Assembly: GCF_045865695.1 (NCBI RefSeq)
Contig: NZ_BAACAP010000246.1
Span: 62,001-126,000, forward strand
Direction of reading: 5' to 3'
DNA length: 64,000 bases
Source: Scytonema sp045865695
Lineage (GTDB): Bacteria > Cyanobacteriota > Cyanobacteriia > Cyanobacteriales > Nostocaceae
The stretch's first letter is position 1. The number at the start of each line of letters is the position of its first letter. Made by a program: the position numbers and the translations under genes. Below are positions 40,046 to 48,955 of this stretch, in pieces. The notes beneath the pieces are model-generated. The model did no database searches, was not told the DNA's origin, and saw only the letters and a list, made by a program, of their open reading frames with translations.

Positions 40046-43000
40046 GTGATACCACTTAACCTAGACTCTATAATTAATGCGATTTCTGGCATTGCCAGCC
40101 CACTTATTAAAGATAAGCTACAGCGTAATGAAACTGTTATCAAATTTTTAAAACAATTTAACCTCGCTCCCGAACATCCACCTGCTGATTTTAGTGGGGT
40201 TTACGCCTATGCCTTGGTAGAGTACGGCGTTGGCAAACCCAAGTCATTCTTAGAACTTTTCCGCCACGAACAAATAAAACAAGCATTTCGCAAAGCCTTA
40301 GACCACAATAACCCCTCAATCCTCCTATCTGAAGTCGATACATTTGTTGGTGCTTATGCTTTAGGGGATGAAATCAAAACCCTGGGGCTTGATATTAAAA
40401 GAGAAGTTGCAGCATTTGCCACCGTATTTATTGAAGTTGCCAAGCGTAGCCGCACCCCATCCGATGCACTCATAAGCCAGCAGATTGGTTCTCTGCACAG
40501 AAAAATTGCAACGATTACCGAACAATTAGACAGGCTGCCAACTCTCGAAGGAATTCGTACCGAGATGGCAAGGCTGGCTTCCCAAAATTACCCAGCACTG
40601 CCAGAGGAAAGTACTGCAGTGGAAAACAACTGTAAGGCTGTTGCACTTGCCCAACAAATGCGCGGGTGGTTTGAAACCTTGGGTTACCGTTTCGAGAAAT
40701 ATGAAATCTGGGCAGAAGATTACTTCGAGTGGATTATTAACATTCCCGTCAGACGCAATCGATATGACCGCATTCTCATACGTGGAATTGCCGGAGAAGC
40801 AGGGTTAAGTGATGCGATCGCGCTAAGTTCTTCAGTAGAACAACAACGCACGGACGAAGGTTGGTTAGTCACAGCCCGCCGCATCTCACGAACCGCTCGT
40901 AACGAAGTTCAAAAGGAAGAAAATCAACATCTAGGATGCTACACCTTTGATGAACTCATAGCGCAAGATGCGGACTTTAGCGGGTATCTTGAATGGTTAG
41001 AAGCAGAGGTGAAACGGCGGAAGATAGACCAAAAGTACGTTCCCCTTGCTTGCACCAAGGAAGAAATTGACCCGATCTCCAAACGCCAAATAGCAATCAG
41101 TCGTTATGACGAACTTGACGGCTGGATTGAGGGTTATATTGACCGTTGGCTTGATGACCCAGCAAAAGAGCATATTTCCATATTAGGAGAATTCGGGACT
41201 GGGAAAACTTGGTTTGCCATGCATTACGCTTGGGTAGCACTGCAGCGCTATCAAGATGCTCAAAAACGCGGGACTGAACTTCCCCGTTTGCCTTTGGTCA
41301 TTCCCCTGCGCGACTATGCCAAAGCAGTCAGCGTAGAGTCACTGTTTTCTGAGTTTTTCTTTCGGAAGTACGAAATTCCTTTGCCCGGTTATTCCGTATT
41401 CGAGCAACTTAACTGTATGGGCAAGCTGCTGCTGATTTTCGATGGCTTTGATGAGATGGCAGCTCGTGTCGATCGCCAGGAGATGATTAACAACTTTTGG
41501 GAGTTAGCAAAGGTCGTTGTTCCTGGAGCTAAGGTCATCTTGACTTGCCGCACCGAGCATTTTCCAGAGGCAAAGGAAGGGAGAGCACTGCTTAATGCCG
41601 AACTTCAAGCATCAACTGCCAATTTAACAGGGGAAACACCACAGTTTGAAGTACTAGAACTGGAGAAATTTAACGACCACCAAATCCAGCAAGTCTTATC
41701 GTTCCAAGCTTTCCCTGATACAGTAAAGCAAGTGATGGGTAATCCCCAACTTTTGGATTTAGCACGTCGTCCAGTGATGACGGAGTTAATCCTAGAAGCA
41801 CTACCAGATATTGAAGCCGGGTTACCTGTAGATATCTCGCGAGTTTACTTGTATGCCGTGCGTCACAAGATGGAACGGGATATCAAAGCAGAACGCACTT
41901 TTACTTCCTTAGCAGATAAGCTTTATTTCTTGTGCGAACTATCCTGGGAAATGCTGTCAACCAACCAAATGAGTTTCAACTATCGTTTATTCCCAAACCG
42001 CATCCGTCGTCTCTTTGGTTCTGTGGTGCAAGAAGAGAAAGATTTAGACCACTGGCACTACGATATGATGGGTCAAACAATGCTTATTCGGGATGCTGAT
42101 GGTGATTACACTCCAGCCCATCGTTCCTTGTTAGAGTTCTTTGTCGCTTATAAGTTTGCTGCAGAATTGGGAGCGTTGGCACCTGATTTTATTGAGTTAG
42201 CGCGCTCGCAGTCATATTTGGATAAAAATGTAGTACCTGTTGACTACACCTGGTCTGGTTATTTTTCACGTCAGTTAGATAAAGCTGGGAACTGTGTCGC
42301 AATGACTCCTTTAAAATCGTTTACAAGCGAGCCACTGGAGAAGTTAAGGGAGACAGTTGGGCGATCGCAACTTACAAAAGTGTTGATAGATCTGCTTGTG
42401 CCAATGTTGGGTAATAACAAGTCGCTTGTTAATGTTATTGAGGCAACGCGGGGGAAAAGTGAATCTGAGGTGGGTTATATTGGGGGGAATGCAGCAACAT
42501 TATTAGTAAAGGTTGACAAGAAGGCACTAGACAACAAAAATCTCTCGTATGCTGTGATTATCGGGGCTAATTTTTCCGATGCTAGTTTGCGCGGTGTTAA
42601 TTTTGCTGAAGCGAATTTAGCGAACACTGTTTTTCCTAAAGTCTTTGGTGCAATTTTTGCAGTGACATTTAGTCCTGATGGTAAGTTGTTTGCTACAAGT
42701 GATGCTAACTGTAAGATTCTTATTTGGAAATGTGGGTATAGTCAACCAATTGCAGTCTCTGAAGGGCATAAAGATTGGATACGGTCAATTGTCTTTAGTC
42801 CAGATGGTAAAGTCCTAGTCAGTGCTAGTTATGACCAAACAATTAAATTATGGAATATCTCCACTGGAGAATGCCTAAAAACTTTACAAGGGCATAAAGG
42901 TCGGGTAAATTCTGTTGCTATCTCTCCTAACAGTAAAATCCTAGCTAGTGGCAGTAGCGACAACACAATCGGAATCTGGAATATGCAAACTGGGGAATGC

Positions 43001-44500
43001 TTCCAAACCTTGCACGGTCATACCGACGAAATTCATTCAGTAACAATCAGTCCTGACAGTTTTACTCTAGTTAGTAGTAGCAGAGACAAGACAATTAAAA
43101 TCTGGAGTATGCACGCTGGAGAATGCCAGAAAACCTTACAGGGACATAGCTATTCAGTAGATTCAGTAACAATCAGTTCTGACGGTGTAATCCTAGCTAG
43201 CTCTAGCGCTGATACAACAGTAAAGTTGTGGAGTATACATACAGGAGAATGCCAAAAAACCTTACAGGGACACAGTAAGGGAGTGCGAACAATAGCTTTT
43301 AGTACTGATAATAAAACTCTCATCAGTAGTAGTTACGATGAAACCATCAAGCTATGGGATATTAGTACCGGAGAATGTTTGAAAACTTTACAAGGACATA
43401 GCGGTCGGGTCAGGTCAGTAGCGATTAGTCCTGATGCAACGACTTTAATCAGTGGCGGTGATGACCAAACAATACGTCAATGGGATCTCCTTACGGGAGA
43501 ATGTGTAAATATTTTGCAGGGTTATAGTAGTGCAGTGCGATCGGTAGCGATCGCTCCCAATAGTATAACTCTAGCTAGCAGTAGTGAAGAACAAACAGTG
43601 AAGCTATGGGACATAAGTACTGGAGAATGTCTAAAAAATTTACTTGGACACACAAGTAGGGTAAATTCAGTAGCTTTCAGTCCTGACGGGAAAACTCTAG
43701 CGACTAGTAGTTATGACCGAACAGTCAAACTATGGGATGCTTGTAGTGGAGAATGCTTAAAAACTCTCAATGGGCATCGTGGTGGAGTCAATTCAGTAGT
43801 TTTTAGTCCTGGTGGTGACATTTTAATTAGCGCTGGTGGTGACAAAACAGTGAAACTATGGGACATTGAAACGGGAGAGTGTCTCAAAACCTTGCAAGGG
43901 CATACCAATTGGTTATGGTCAGTAGCTGTTAGTCCTGACGGTGCAACTATAGTTAGTGGCGGCGATGACAAAATGGTGAAGCTATGGAATAGCTATACAG
44001 GAAAATGCTTGAGCACCTTAGAAGGACACCAACAATCTGTATGGTCATTAGCAATGAGTTCTGACGGTAAAACCCTAGCTAGTGGTAGTGATGATAATAC
44101 AGTAAAATTATGGGATATTAGCACTGGGCAATGTCGCAAAACTTTACAAGGGCATATAAGCAGGATAGAGGCAATAGCTATTAGCACCAACGGTCAAATT
44201 TTAGTTAGTGGTAGTTTCGATCGCACAATAAAACTTTGGGACACAAATACAGGAGAATGTTTGAGAACTTTATATGGTCATACTCAACGAGTACAGTCAG
44301 TCGCTATCAGTTTTGACGGTACGCTCTTATTTAGTGGTAGTTATGATGAAACAATCAAGGTTTGGGATACCAATACAGGTGAATGCTTAAAGACTCTCAT
44401 TAACAAGCCATATGCAGGAATGAAGATCGCGGGGATTAAGGGGTTAGCAAAATCTGAAAAATCTACGCTCAAAGCTTTAGGAGCAGTTGAAAACGAGTAA
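40046..44500 (+). CDS. NACHT NTPase with N-terminal domain and 14 WD40 repeats (NLR-like receptor)
   Basis: 1484 residues from a GTG at 40046. The N-terminal helical region (about 1-150) is followed by a domain at about 190-330 (ALAQQMRGWFETLGYRFEKY, NRYDRILIRGIAGEAG) that may be a nuclease-like effector or sensor. The NACHT domain has Walker A GEFGTGKTW (about 381-389) and Walker B LLIFDGFDEMA (about 460). A short pentapeptide stretch (ANFSDASLRGVNFAEANL) precedes fourteen ~42-residue WD40 repeats (about 865-1450), enough for two seven-bladed propellers, and a short tail ending TLKALGAVENE. Architecture as in bacterial NLR-type defence receptors: repeats sense, NACHT oligomerises. Trigger and effector unproven. 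Confidence 0.9.
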   Translation: MIPLNLDSIINAISGIASPLIKDKLQRNETVIKFLKQFNLAPEHPPADFSGVYAYALVEYGVGKPKSFLELFRHEQIKQAFRKALDHNNPSILLSEVDTFVGAYALGDEIKTLGLDIKREVAAFATVFIEVAKRSRTPSDALISQQIGSLHRKIATITEQLDRLPTLEGIRTEMARLASQNYPALPEESTAVENNCKAVALAQQMRGWFETLGYRFEKYEIWAEDYFEWIINIPVRRNRYDRILIRGIAGEAGLSDAIALSSSVEQQRTDEGWLVTARRISRTARNEVQKEENQHLGCYTFDELIAQDADFSGYLEWLEAEVKRRKIDQKYVPLACTKEEIDPISKRQIAISRYDELDGWIEGYIDRWLDDPAKEHISILGEFGTGKTWFAMHYAWVALQRYQDAQKRGTELPRLPLVIPLRDYAKAVSVESLFSEFFFRKYEIPLPGYSVFEQLNCMGKLLLIFDGFDEMAARVDRQEMINNFWELAKVVVPGAKVILTCRTEHFPEAKEGRALLNAELQASTANLTGETPQFEVLELEKFNDHQIQQVLSFQAFPDTVKQVMGNPQLLDLARRPVMTELILEALPDIEAGLPVDISRVYLYAVRHKMERDIKAERTFTSLADKLYFLCELSWEMLSTNQMSFNYRLFPNRIRRLFGSVVQEEKDLDHWHYDMMGQTMLIRDADGDYTPAHRSLLEFFVAYKFAAELGALAPDFIELARSQSYLDKNVVPVDYTWSGYFSRQLDKAGNCVAMTPLKSFTSEPLEKLRETVGRSQLTKVLIDLLVPMLGNNKSLVNVIEATRGKSESEVGYIGGNAATLLVKVDKKALDNKNLSYAVIIGANFSDASLRGVNFAEANLANTVFPKVFGAIFAVTFSPDGKLFATSDANCKILIWKCGYSQPIAVSEGHKDWIRSIVFSPDGKVLVSASYDQTIKLWNISTGECLKTLQGHKGRVNSVAISPNSKILASGSSDNTIGIWNMQTGECFQTLHGHTDEIHSVTISPDSFTLVSSSRDKTIKIWSMHAGECQKTLQGHSYSVDSVTISSDGVILASSSADTTVKLWSIHTGECQKTLQGHSKGVRTIAFSTDNKTLISSSYDETIKLWDISTGECLKTLQGHSGRVRSVAISPDATTLISGGDDQTIRQWDLLTGECVNILQGYSSAVRSVAIAPNSITLASSSEEQTVKLWDISTGECLKNLLGHTSRVNSVAFSPDGKTLATSSYDRTVKLWDACSGECLKTLNGHRGGVNSVVFSPGGDILISAGGDKTVKLWDIETGECLKTLQGHTNWLWSVAVSPDGATIVSGGDDKMVKLWNSYTGKCLSTLEGHQQSVWSLAMSSDGKTLASGSDDNTVKLWDISTGQCRKTLQGHISRIEAIAISTNGQILVSGSFDRTIKLWDTNTGECLRTLYGHTQRVQSVAISFDGTLLFSGSYDETIKVWDTNTGECLKTLINKPYAGMKIAGIKGLAKSEKSTLKALGAVENE

Positions 44501-44891
44501 ATTTTTCTTCAGTCACTTGCTCCCTTGATAAATCCCAGGATAATTGACCGTTAATTTAAATCTTGGCAAATCTAGGCATTCCTAGACATCTAGATAAGCA
44601 CAGCAACGGATACTGCACTATTTCCCGTTAGATTTCCACCAACTTCGAGAAGCCTTAATTAATTAAGTTGTTCGGAAATCTACGTTTGATGACGAATCAT
44701 CAAACTGATTTAAAAACGTAACCTCTCGCGTCCTGTTAAGACGAGCACTTAAATATGAATCTATTTGCGTGAAACCGAACGTGCTTTCCCGTAGGCTAGG
44801 CGGACTCGGAAACAAATAAATTTTTTTAAACGATATTACTGGATTTCGTAATTAAAGTCAATGACTAATTCAGTAAATTTCCGCACCTGCT
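44501..44891. other. Intergenic region after the NACHT gene
   Basis: 391 bp of non-coding DNA with a TTAATTAATTAA palindrome near 44657 and a fragment resembling a GTAGGCTAGGCGGACT repeat near 44790. A 68-codon frame overlapping the next gene is rejected. Nothing else recognised. Confidence 0.4.
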
Positions 44892-45461
44892 CTAGGAATG
44901 CCGAGATCTGCCCAGATTTGTTGGAACAGCAGTTAACCCTTTGCGAGAAAGTTGGCTGTATAGTTTTGGTAATCTATGCCTGGGTATCGGTACAAAACCG
45001 AGGCGCGTATAAAAATAAAGCGCTTTGGGAAAGGGAACAACATAAACAGGTTTATTTACTTCTTTAAGGAGAGTTTTCACTAAACAAGTCCCCAAACCTT
45101 TCTTTTGATGAATATATTTAATATGTAATCTATAAAGTTCTGAATAATTTTGAAAATGTTGAACCATTGCACAAGCTACAATTTTGCGATCGTATTCAAT
45201 AACCCATGACTGTGATGATTTAATAATTGACATCTGATAAAGATGTACTATAGCTAAAATTCCAAGAAATCCCAAACACAATTCAAGTATTAGAGATTTA
45301 ATAGGTATATCTAAAAATAGGTAAGATAGTAGTAATAGACAACACCAAAATAAGCCTAAAACTTTATAGTCAATAAAGCATATTTGAATGATTCCAAATG
45401 TATCTTTACTTGTACTAGAACGAAGAGAATATCCGGGTGGCAAATAACCGATCTCACTCAT
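44892..45461 (-). CDS. GNAT-like N-acetyltransferase with membrane segments
   Basis: 189 residues from the ATG at 45461. The frame also offers a TTG three codons upstream. Two hydrophobic segments (about 33-52 and 58-75) interrupt or precede the GNAT core, which has SWVIEYDRKIVACAMVQHF, ELYRLHIKYIHQKKGLGTCLVKTLL (acetyl-CoA site) and ALYFYTRLGFVPI. Membrane-inserted GNATs of this type occur in cyanobacteria. Substrate unknown. Low-GC codon use compared with the NACHT gene. Confidence 0.7.
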   Translation of the reverse strand: MSEIGYLPPGYSLRSSTSKDTFGIIQICFIDYKVLGLFWCCLLLLSYLFLDIPIKSLILELCLGFLGILAIVHLYQMSIIKSSQSWVIEYDRKIVACAMVQHFQNYSELYRLHIKYIHQKKGLGTCLVKTLLKEVNKPVYVVPFPKALYFYTRLGFVPIPRHRLPKLYSQLSRKGLTAVPTNLGRSRHS

Positions 45462-45649
45462 AAAAAACAAAATTATAAAAAATCTAAAGATTAATTAGCA
45501 TTTATAGTTTAAATTTGTCCTCAGAAATTTCTACAGTTTAATTTGATAAAACATAATTAGCAAACGTAATAATGAGTAGATAGGCAGAAGTAAACCGAAC
45601 TACTTTACAAAATGTAAATCACCTGAAATTCTTACTAAAGTCAAAAACT

Positions 45650-45670
45650 CCGACTTCTCAAAGAAGTCGG
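45650..45670. repeat. CCGACTTCT/AGAAGTCGG hairpin repeat
   Basis: A 9-bp perfect stem with a 3-base loop, a common dispersed cyanobacterial hairpin, in the 45462-45828 gap. The rest of that gap is AT-rich with no gene seen. Confidence 0.65.
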
Positions 45671-45828
45671 GGTTCTTACAGCCAGTTACCCTCTATGGGT
45701 TTTTCCATGAGACAGCAAAAGAAGCGGATAAAGAAACTGCTAGACTTGTACTGAAAGTACCTGACAGAGAAGAACAAAACTAACTATCATATATAATATT
45801 AGATGACTATTCCCTACTAAATATTTAC

Positions 45829-46296
45829 ATGACAATCTCTATCCATCAAACGCCAAAAAACATTCTACCAACACAAGAGCAAGCAGCTGTTGCACAAGCA
45901 AGTTGTGAAGTTTTGGCATCCTTGCCAAAAGACCAAAGCTACTACAATATAGAGGTCATGGAAAATGAAACTCAAGGGAAGAAAGTAACTATACCTGCTC
46001 CTGCTCTCGATTTACTGATTGAGATTTTAGCAATGATGGGTCAGGGTAATACTGTAAAAGTAACTGCGCTCCCGAAGGAGCTAAATATTTCTCATACAGC
46101 AGATATTTTAGGTGTTTCCAAGGATTATGTGTGGAGTTTACTTGATGCAGGACAAATTCCCTATAAAATCGCAGGAAACCTCCGCACGATGCATTATGAA
46201 GATGTCATTGAATATAAGAACCGTCAAGATACCGCTCGGATGAAAGCCCTTGATGAACTTGCTGCTCAAGCGCAAGAACTCGACATGGGATACTAA
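45829..46296 (+). CDS. Excisionase-type HTH antitoxin, orphan paralog
   Basis: 155 residues from an ATG at 45829. Same length and layout as the antitoxin at 34533: an N-terminal helical part with LPTQEQAAVAQASCE, then HTADILGVSKDYVWSLLDAG, IPYKIAGNLRTM and DVIEYKNRQDTARM. It ends AAQAQELDMGY. At the position where the PIN toxin should start, 4 bp after the stop, an ATG instead opens a truncated xisH fragment, so the toxin partner is gone. It may persist as a solitary regulator. Confidence 0.75.
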   Translation: MTISIHQTPKNILPTQEQAAVAQASCEVLASLPKDQSYYNIEVMENETQGKKVTIPAPALDLLIEILAMMGQGNTVKVTALPKELNISHTADILGVSKDYVWSLLDAGQIPYKIAGNLRTMHYEDVIEYKNRQDTARMKALDELAAQAQELDMGY

Positions 46297-46299
46297 TTC

Positions 46300-46419
46300 A
46301 TGTCAAACTTGACAGTTTTGTTTGAGGAACCAATTGGTAAACTTTTAATAGAGAGCGAGAATCTCTATCTAGTCGTATTCAATCCTGATAGTGAGACGAT
46401 TGTGCAATGGATACCTTAG
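46300..46419 (+). pseudogene. xisH: XisH-like fragment (C-terminal end)
   Basis: 39 codons from an ATG at 46300. The last ~30 residues (EEPIGKLLIESENLYLVVFN, then SETIVQWIP) match the C-terminus of the fdxN-element excision controlling factor XisH. The N-terminal ~100 residues, including the nuclease-like core, are absent. It overlaps xisI by 13 bp, the normal xisH-xisI junction, so the deletion removed only upstream sequence. Confidence 0.7.
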
Positions 46420-46742
46420 ATGCTTATCGACGCATTATTAAAGACGTATTAATTCCATATACACAAATTCCTTACTCCCACGGAGACATTCACTGTAAAA
46501 CAGTCTTTGATAGCGAAAATGATGATTATCTACTCGTTACTTTGGGCTGGGATGGTGTGAAGCGAATTCACGGTTGTTTAGTCCATATTGAAATTATTGA
46601 TGGCAAAGTGTGGGTGCAACGGGACGATACAGAAGATGGCGTTACCTATGAATTAGTAGACGCAGGAATTCCCAAAGATAAGATCGTGTTAGGATTTCAT
46701 CCACCTAACGTTCGTCCCCATACAGGATATGCAGTTGCTTGA
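46407..46742 (+). CDS. xisI: XisI (fdxN element excision controlling factor-like)
   Basis: 111 residues from an ATG at 46407. It matches XisI throughout: MDTLDAYRRIIKDVL, HCKTVFDSENDDYLLVTLGW, RIHGCLVHIEIIDGKVWVQ, DDTEDGV and a C-terminal KIVLGFHPPNVRPHTGYAVA. XisI helps control excision of nitrogen-fixation elements in heterocysts, though most genomes carry many copies of unknown role. Its usual partner XisH is truncated here, so function is doubtful. Confidence 0.85.
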   Translation: MDTLDAYRRIIKDVLIPYTQIPYSHGDIHCKTVFDSENDDYLLVTLGWDGVKRIHGCLVHIEIIDGKVWVQRDDTEDGVTYELVDAGIPKDKIVLGFHPPNVRPHTGYAVA

Positions 46743-46855
46743 CGTAACATAAAAAAGATCTTGGTGGTGCGTTACAGCTGTGCTAACACACCTTGCCTTT
46801 TAGACGATCGCGAAGAAACGGTAAGAACAAAACAATTCATCGTTTTGTGTTTGAG

Positions 46856-47038
46856 TTACCACCTCTCCACCCACAATCCCTCAACTTCTTGAAAATGAGC
46901 ATCACGCGAAATTAGAGTTAATTGGTACTGTATGGCAACAGCAGCGATCCAAATGTCATTATCAGGGATAGGTCGCCCTTTTTGTCGTAAAAGATTTCTA
47001 ATTTGCCCATACTGAGTGGCTGTCACTAGATCGCACAT
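46856..47038 (-). pseudogene. VapC-like PIN toxin, N-terminally truncated
   Basis: 60 residues remain, all from the C-terminal half of a PIN domain: LRQKGRPIPDNDIWIAAVAIQYQLTLISRDAHF ending VEGLWVERW. The first Asp-containing half (normally a LLDTN-type start) is missing between 47039 and the antitoxin stop at 47085. Not expected to be active. Confidence 0.75.
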
Positions 47039-47084
47039 TGTGTATAGTTTATTTAGAGGGGTTTATAACAAAACATCATTAATA

Positions 47085-47312
47085 CTATGCTTCCAAGTCA
47101 ACCTGTTCCCAATCTTCCTTTACAGCCTCCAGCATAATTTTGGCATCTTCATCTGAAATAGTACCAGCAAATTGCAACAAATTTTTTCCAGGCACACCTA
47201 TAGGATTTTTGGTGGCTAAATATTGAGCAAAATCCAGCACTTGCTTCTGCTGCTCATCACTTAATTTGTTAAGTTGAGCAAGAATTTGTTTTTCAACTAA
47301 TGGGTTAATCAT
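47085..47312 (-). CDS. Antitoxin-like protein (DUF2281-type)
   Basis: 75 residues from an ATG at 47312. LAQLNKLSDEQQKQVLDFAQYLATKNP at the N-terminus and an acidic tail ending EDWEQVDLEA fit small cyanobacterial antitoxins paired with PIN toxins. The partner toxin downstream (46856) is truncated, so this may be a relic. Its start overlaps the end of the frameshifted HicB-like gene. Confidence 0.6.
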   Translation of the reverse strand: MINPLVEKQILAQLNKLSDEQQKQVLDFAQYLATKNPIGVPGKNLLQFAGTISDEDAKIMLEAVKEDWEQVDLEA

Positions 47313-47509
47313 AAAATTCCTTTTTACCAGAAAGTTGTTGCTCTACTAGTTCCCGATTAGATAATAAGACTAACTCAATAACTTCCCGCAGGCTTTCCCT
47401 TGCTTCTTGCAGAGTTCTCTCTTGAACATTCGCACTTCTGTAATTCTTGAATGTAACCAATATACCAGCTATCCACTTCTTCAAATATTGCAGTAAAGGT
47501 GTTTTCCAT
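47305..47509 (-). pseudogene. HicB-like antitoxin, frameshifted
   Basis: It starts at an ATG (47509) as MENTFTAIFEEVDSWYIGYI, then changes frame near 47440 and continues RTLQEARESLREVIELVLLS and NRELVEQQL, ending at 47305. Joined, this is a typical HicB partial RNase H-like antitoxin. No HicA follows. The larger uninterrupted frame across this region (to 47742) is an artefact of other frames plus a repeat. Confidence 0.7.
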
Positions 47510-47599
47510 ACGGCTAATGTTCCTATCTTTTCAAGAATAGCACAAATCATGTTGTCGCACGGGAGCGAAAATGTCTCTTTCCCATTCCCCAGTTCCCAA

Positions 47600-47800
47600 T
47601 CACCTGTGTGATTGCTTTTTACGTTGCCGGAAAGCATCGCGTAATATCTTTGTGTCTTCGTCATACGGGTTGAGTTGAATCGCGCGATCGTAGTTTGATA
47701 GAGTATCATCATCTTTACCTTGGGCCTCATAGACTCGTCCAAGTCCAGACAACGCCTCCCGAGCGGCTGAATTGAGTTGAATCGCTCGAAATCTTACCAC
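47600..47800 (-). pseudogene. TPR-protein fragment
   Basis: 66 codons with AAREALSGLGRVYEAQGKDD and LSNYDRAIQLNPYDEDT: one full and one partial tetratricopeptide repeat. The upstream part is missing and the 3' end runs into a heptamer repeat (47575-47600). A fragment rather than a whole gene. Confidence 0.55.
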
Positions 47801-47866
47801 TTAATGGCAAGCACTGAGATATGATGTAGAAGAAAGTCGAGCGGAAAAAATAACGATTAACCAAAC

Positions 47867-48070
47867 ATGACTTTAACCGAACTCCTTCGGTGCATTCAAC
47901 AACTTTCCCCACAAGAAAAGCTGAAGTTAATCCGTATCCTAGCCGAAGAACTCGATACCAAAGAAGATATCTCTCCTCTAGAGCCATATAAAACTTACAA
48001 TTTACCAACACCTTATGATAACTTTGGTGTTGGAGAACTCATAATGCAAGCAATGGAGCAAACTCAATAA
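47867..48070 (+). CDS. Small antitoxin-like protein
   Basis: 67 residues from an ATG at 47867. LTELLRCIQQLSPQEKLKLIRILAEELD is the helical start typical of small cyanobacterial antitoxins, and the C-terminal half is flexible. No intact toxin follows: downstream on the opposite strand is only a PIN fragment. Probably a solitary relic; function unproven. Confidence 0.55.
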   Translation: MTLTELLRCIQQLSPQEKLKLIRILAEELDTKEDISPLEPYKTYNLPTPYDNFGVGELIMQAMEQTQ

Positions 48071-48104
48071 AGCGATTAAATACACTCATATGCGTTTTAA
48101 ATAC

Positions 48105-48237
48105 TCAACTACCAATCCATCTCAAAATGAGTTTGAAATAAATAACTCCAAGGAGTGCCAGCCTAGTAATATAACTATAATTTTGCTGAACTAATGAGTC
48201 TCCAAGTAAAGAAATGAAGATATTAGTATCCAGTAAA
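48105..48237 (-). pseudogene. PIN-domain toxin fragment
   Basis: Reads VLLDTNIFISLLGDSLVQQN and continues to a stop at 48105. The VLLDTN start is the first acidic motif of PIN toxins. A stop codon lies just upstream of it and the remaining domain is missing. The 48238-48329 gap shows nothing else. Confidence 0.5.
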
Positions 48238-48329
48238 ACTTGCTACTGGTCGCTTAAGGTAGGCTGATACAACCAACACAACGATTGTTACAAACAGCAA
48301 GCAGATGCTTTGTTCATCCGTTGACACAA

Positions 48330-48794
48330 CTACTCTTTGTTTACACGTACTGTATAAGGTTGTCCGGCTTCAGTAGTAAAAAAGGCTATAATCGTCACTG
48401 TTTCTTTTCCTAAATTTTTCGCATTATGCAGTGTATTAATTACTTCAAGTAATGCGCTACCCGGTTCAAATTTAAATTGCTTATTTCCTTCAATCTCTAG
48501 TGTTAGAGTTCCTCGAAGTACGTATCCATAGACTGGATAAGGATGCTTATGCCATCCCGTTTCTTTTCCCGGTGGAATTTCGACTTTCAGAGCTGTTACT
48601 TCTGGTTTCTTAATCTTTGAAAATTCAATTGGTTGGCCAATTGTAGTAGTTACACTTTTGAGTAACTGTGTCACTTTCACATCTTGCTTGTACTCTGAGT
48701 TACCTTCTCTTGCCCAAGATGAAACAGAGCACAACATTATCAGCGTAAAAGCTGCTAATCCTAAACCTAACCATTTTTTAAATGTTTTGTTCAT
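48330..48794 (-). CDS. Exported cupin-domain protein
   Basis: 154 residues from an ATG at 48794; a TTG two codons upstream is less likely. Signal peptide (WLGLGLAAFTLIMLCSVSSWA). The single cupin barrel has GWHKHPYPVYGYVLRGTLTLE with two metal-binding His, and LHNAKN with the third His further on. Small periplasmic metal-binding cupins of this kind have varied roles; the substrate is unknown. It lies upstream of a 94-bp miniature element. Confidence 0.8.
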   Translation of the reverse strand: MNKTFKKWLGLGLAAFTLIMLCSVSSWAREGNSEYKQDVKVTQLLKSVTTTIGQPIEFSKIKKPEVTALKVEIPPGKETGWHKHPYPVYGYVLRGTLTLEIEGNKQFKFEPGSALLEVINTLHNAKNLGKETVTIIAFFTTEAGQPYTVRVNKE

Positions 48795-48841
48795 TCCCAA
48801 TACCGCGATTCGTAATTTGCAATGATAAAGTACAACTATAA

Positions 48842-48935
48842 TAGGACTTACGCAACGTCAACGATATTCTGGGGTTTTCACGTGTTGTAGATCCCCCCAA
48901 CCCCCCTTAAAAAGGGGGGCTTTGCGTAAGTCCTA
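48842..48935. mobile_element. 94-bp miniature element, ends TAGGACTTACGCAA
   Basis: Terminal inverted repeats TAGGACTTACGCAA and TTGCGTAAGTCCTA, flanked by TATAA at 48837-48841 and 48936-48940. It is the reverse-oriented relative of 32075-32167, with the same CCCCCCTTTTTAAGGGGGG-type core. Confidence 0.8.
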
Positions 48936-48955
48936 TATAAATTAGGATCTACGAA

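Noticed and set aside
44861..45067. 68-codon frame on the + strand
   Set aside because: It is antisense to the membrane GNAT gene, which has recognisable acetyltransferase motifs.
47305..47742. 145-codon uninterrupted frame
   Set aside because: It joins a repeat, out-of-frame TPR sequence and the end of a frameshifted HicB. No single protein family spans it.
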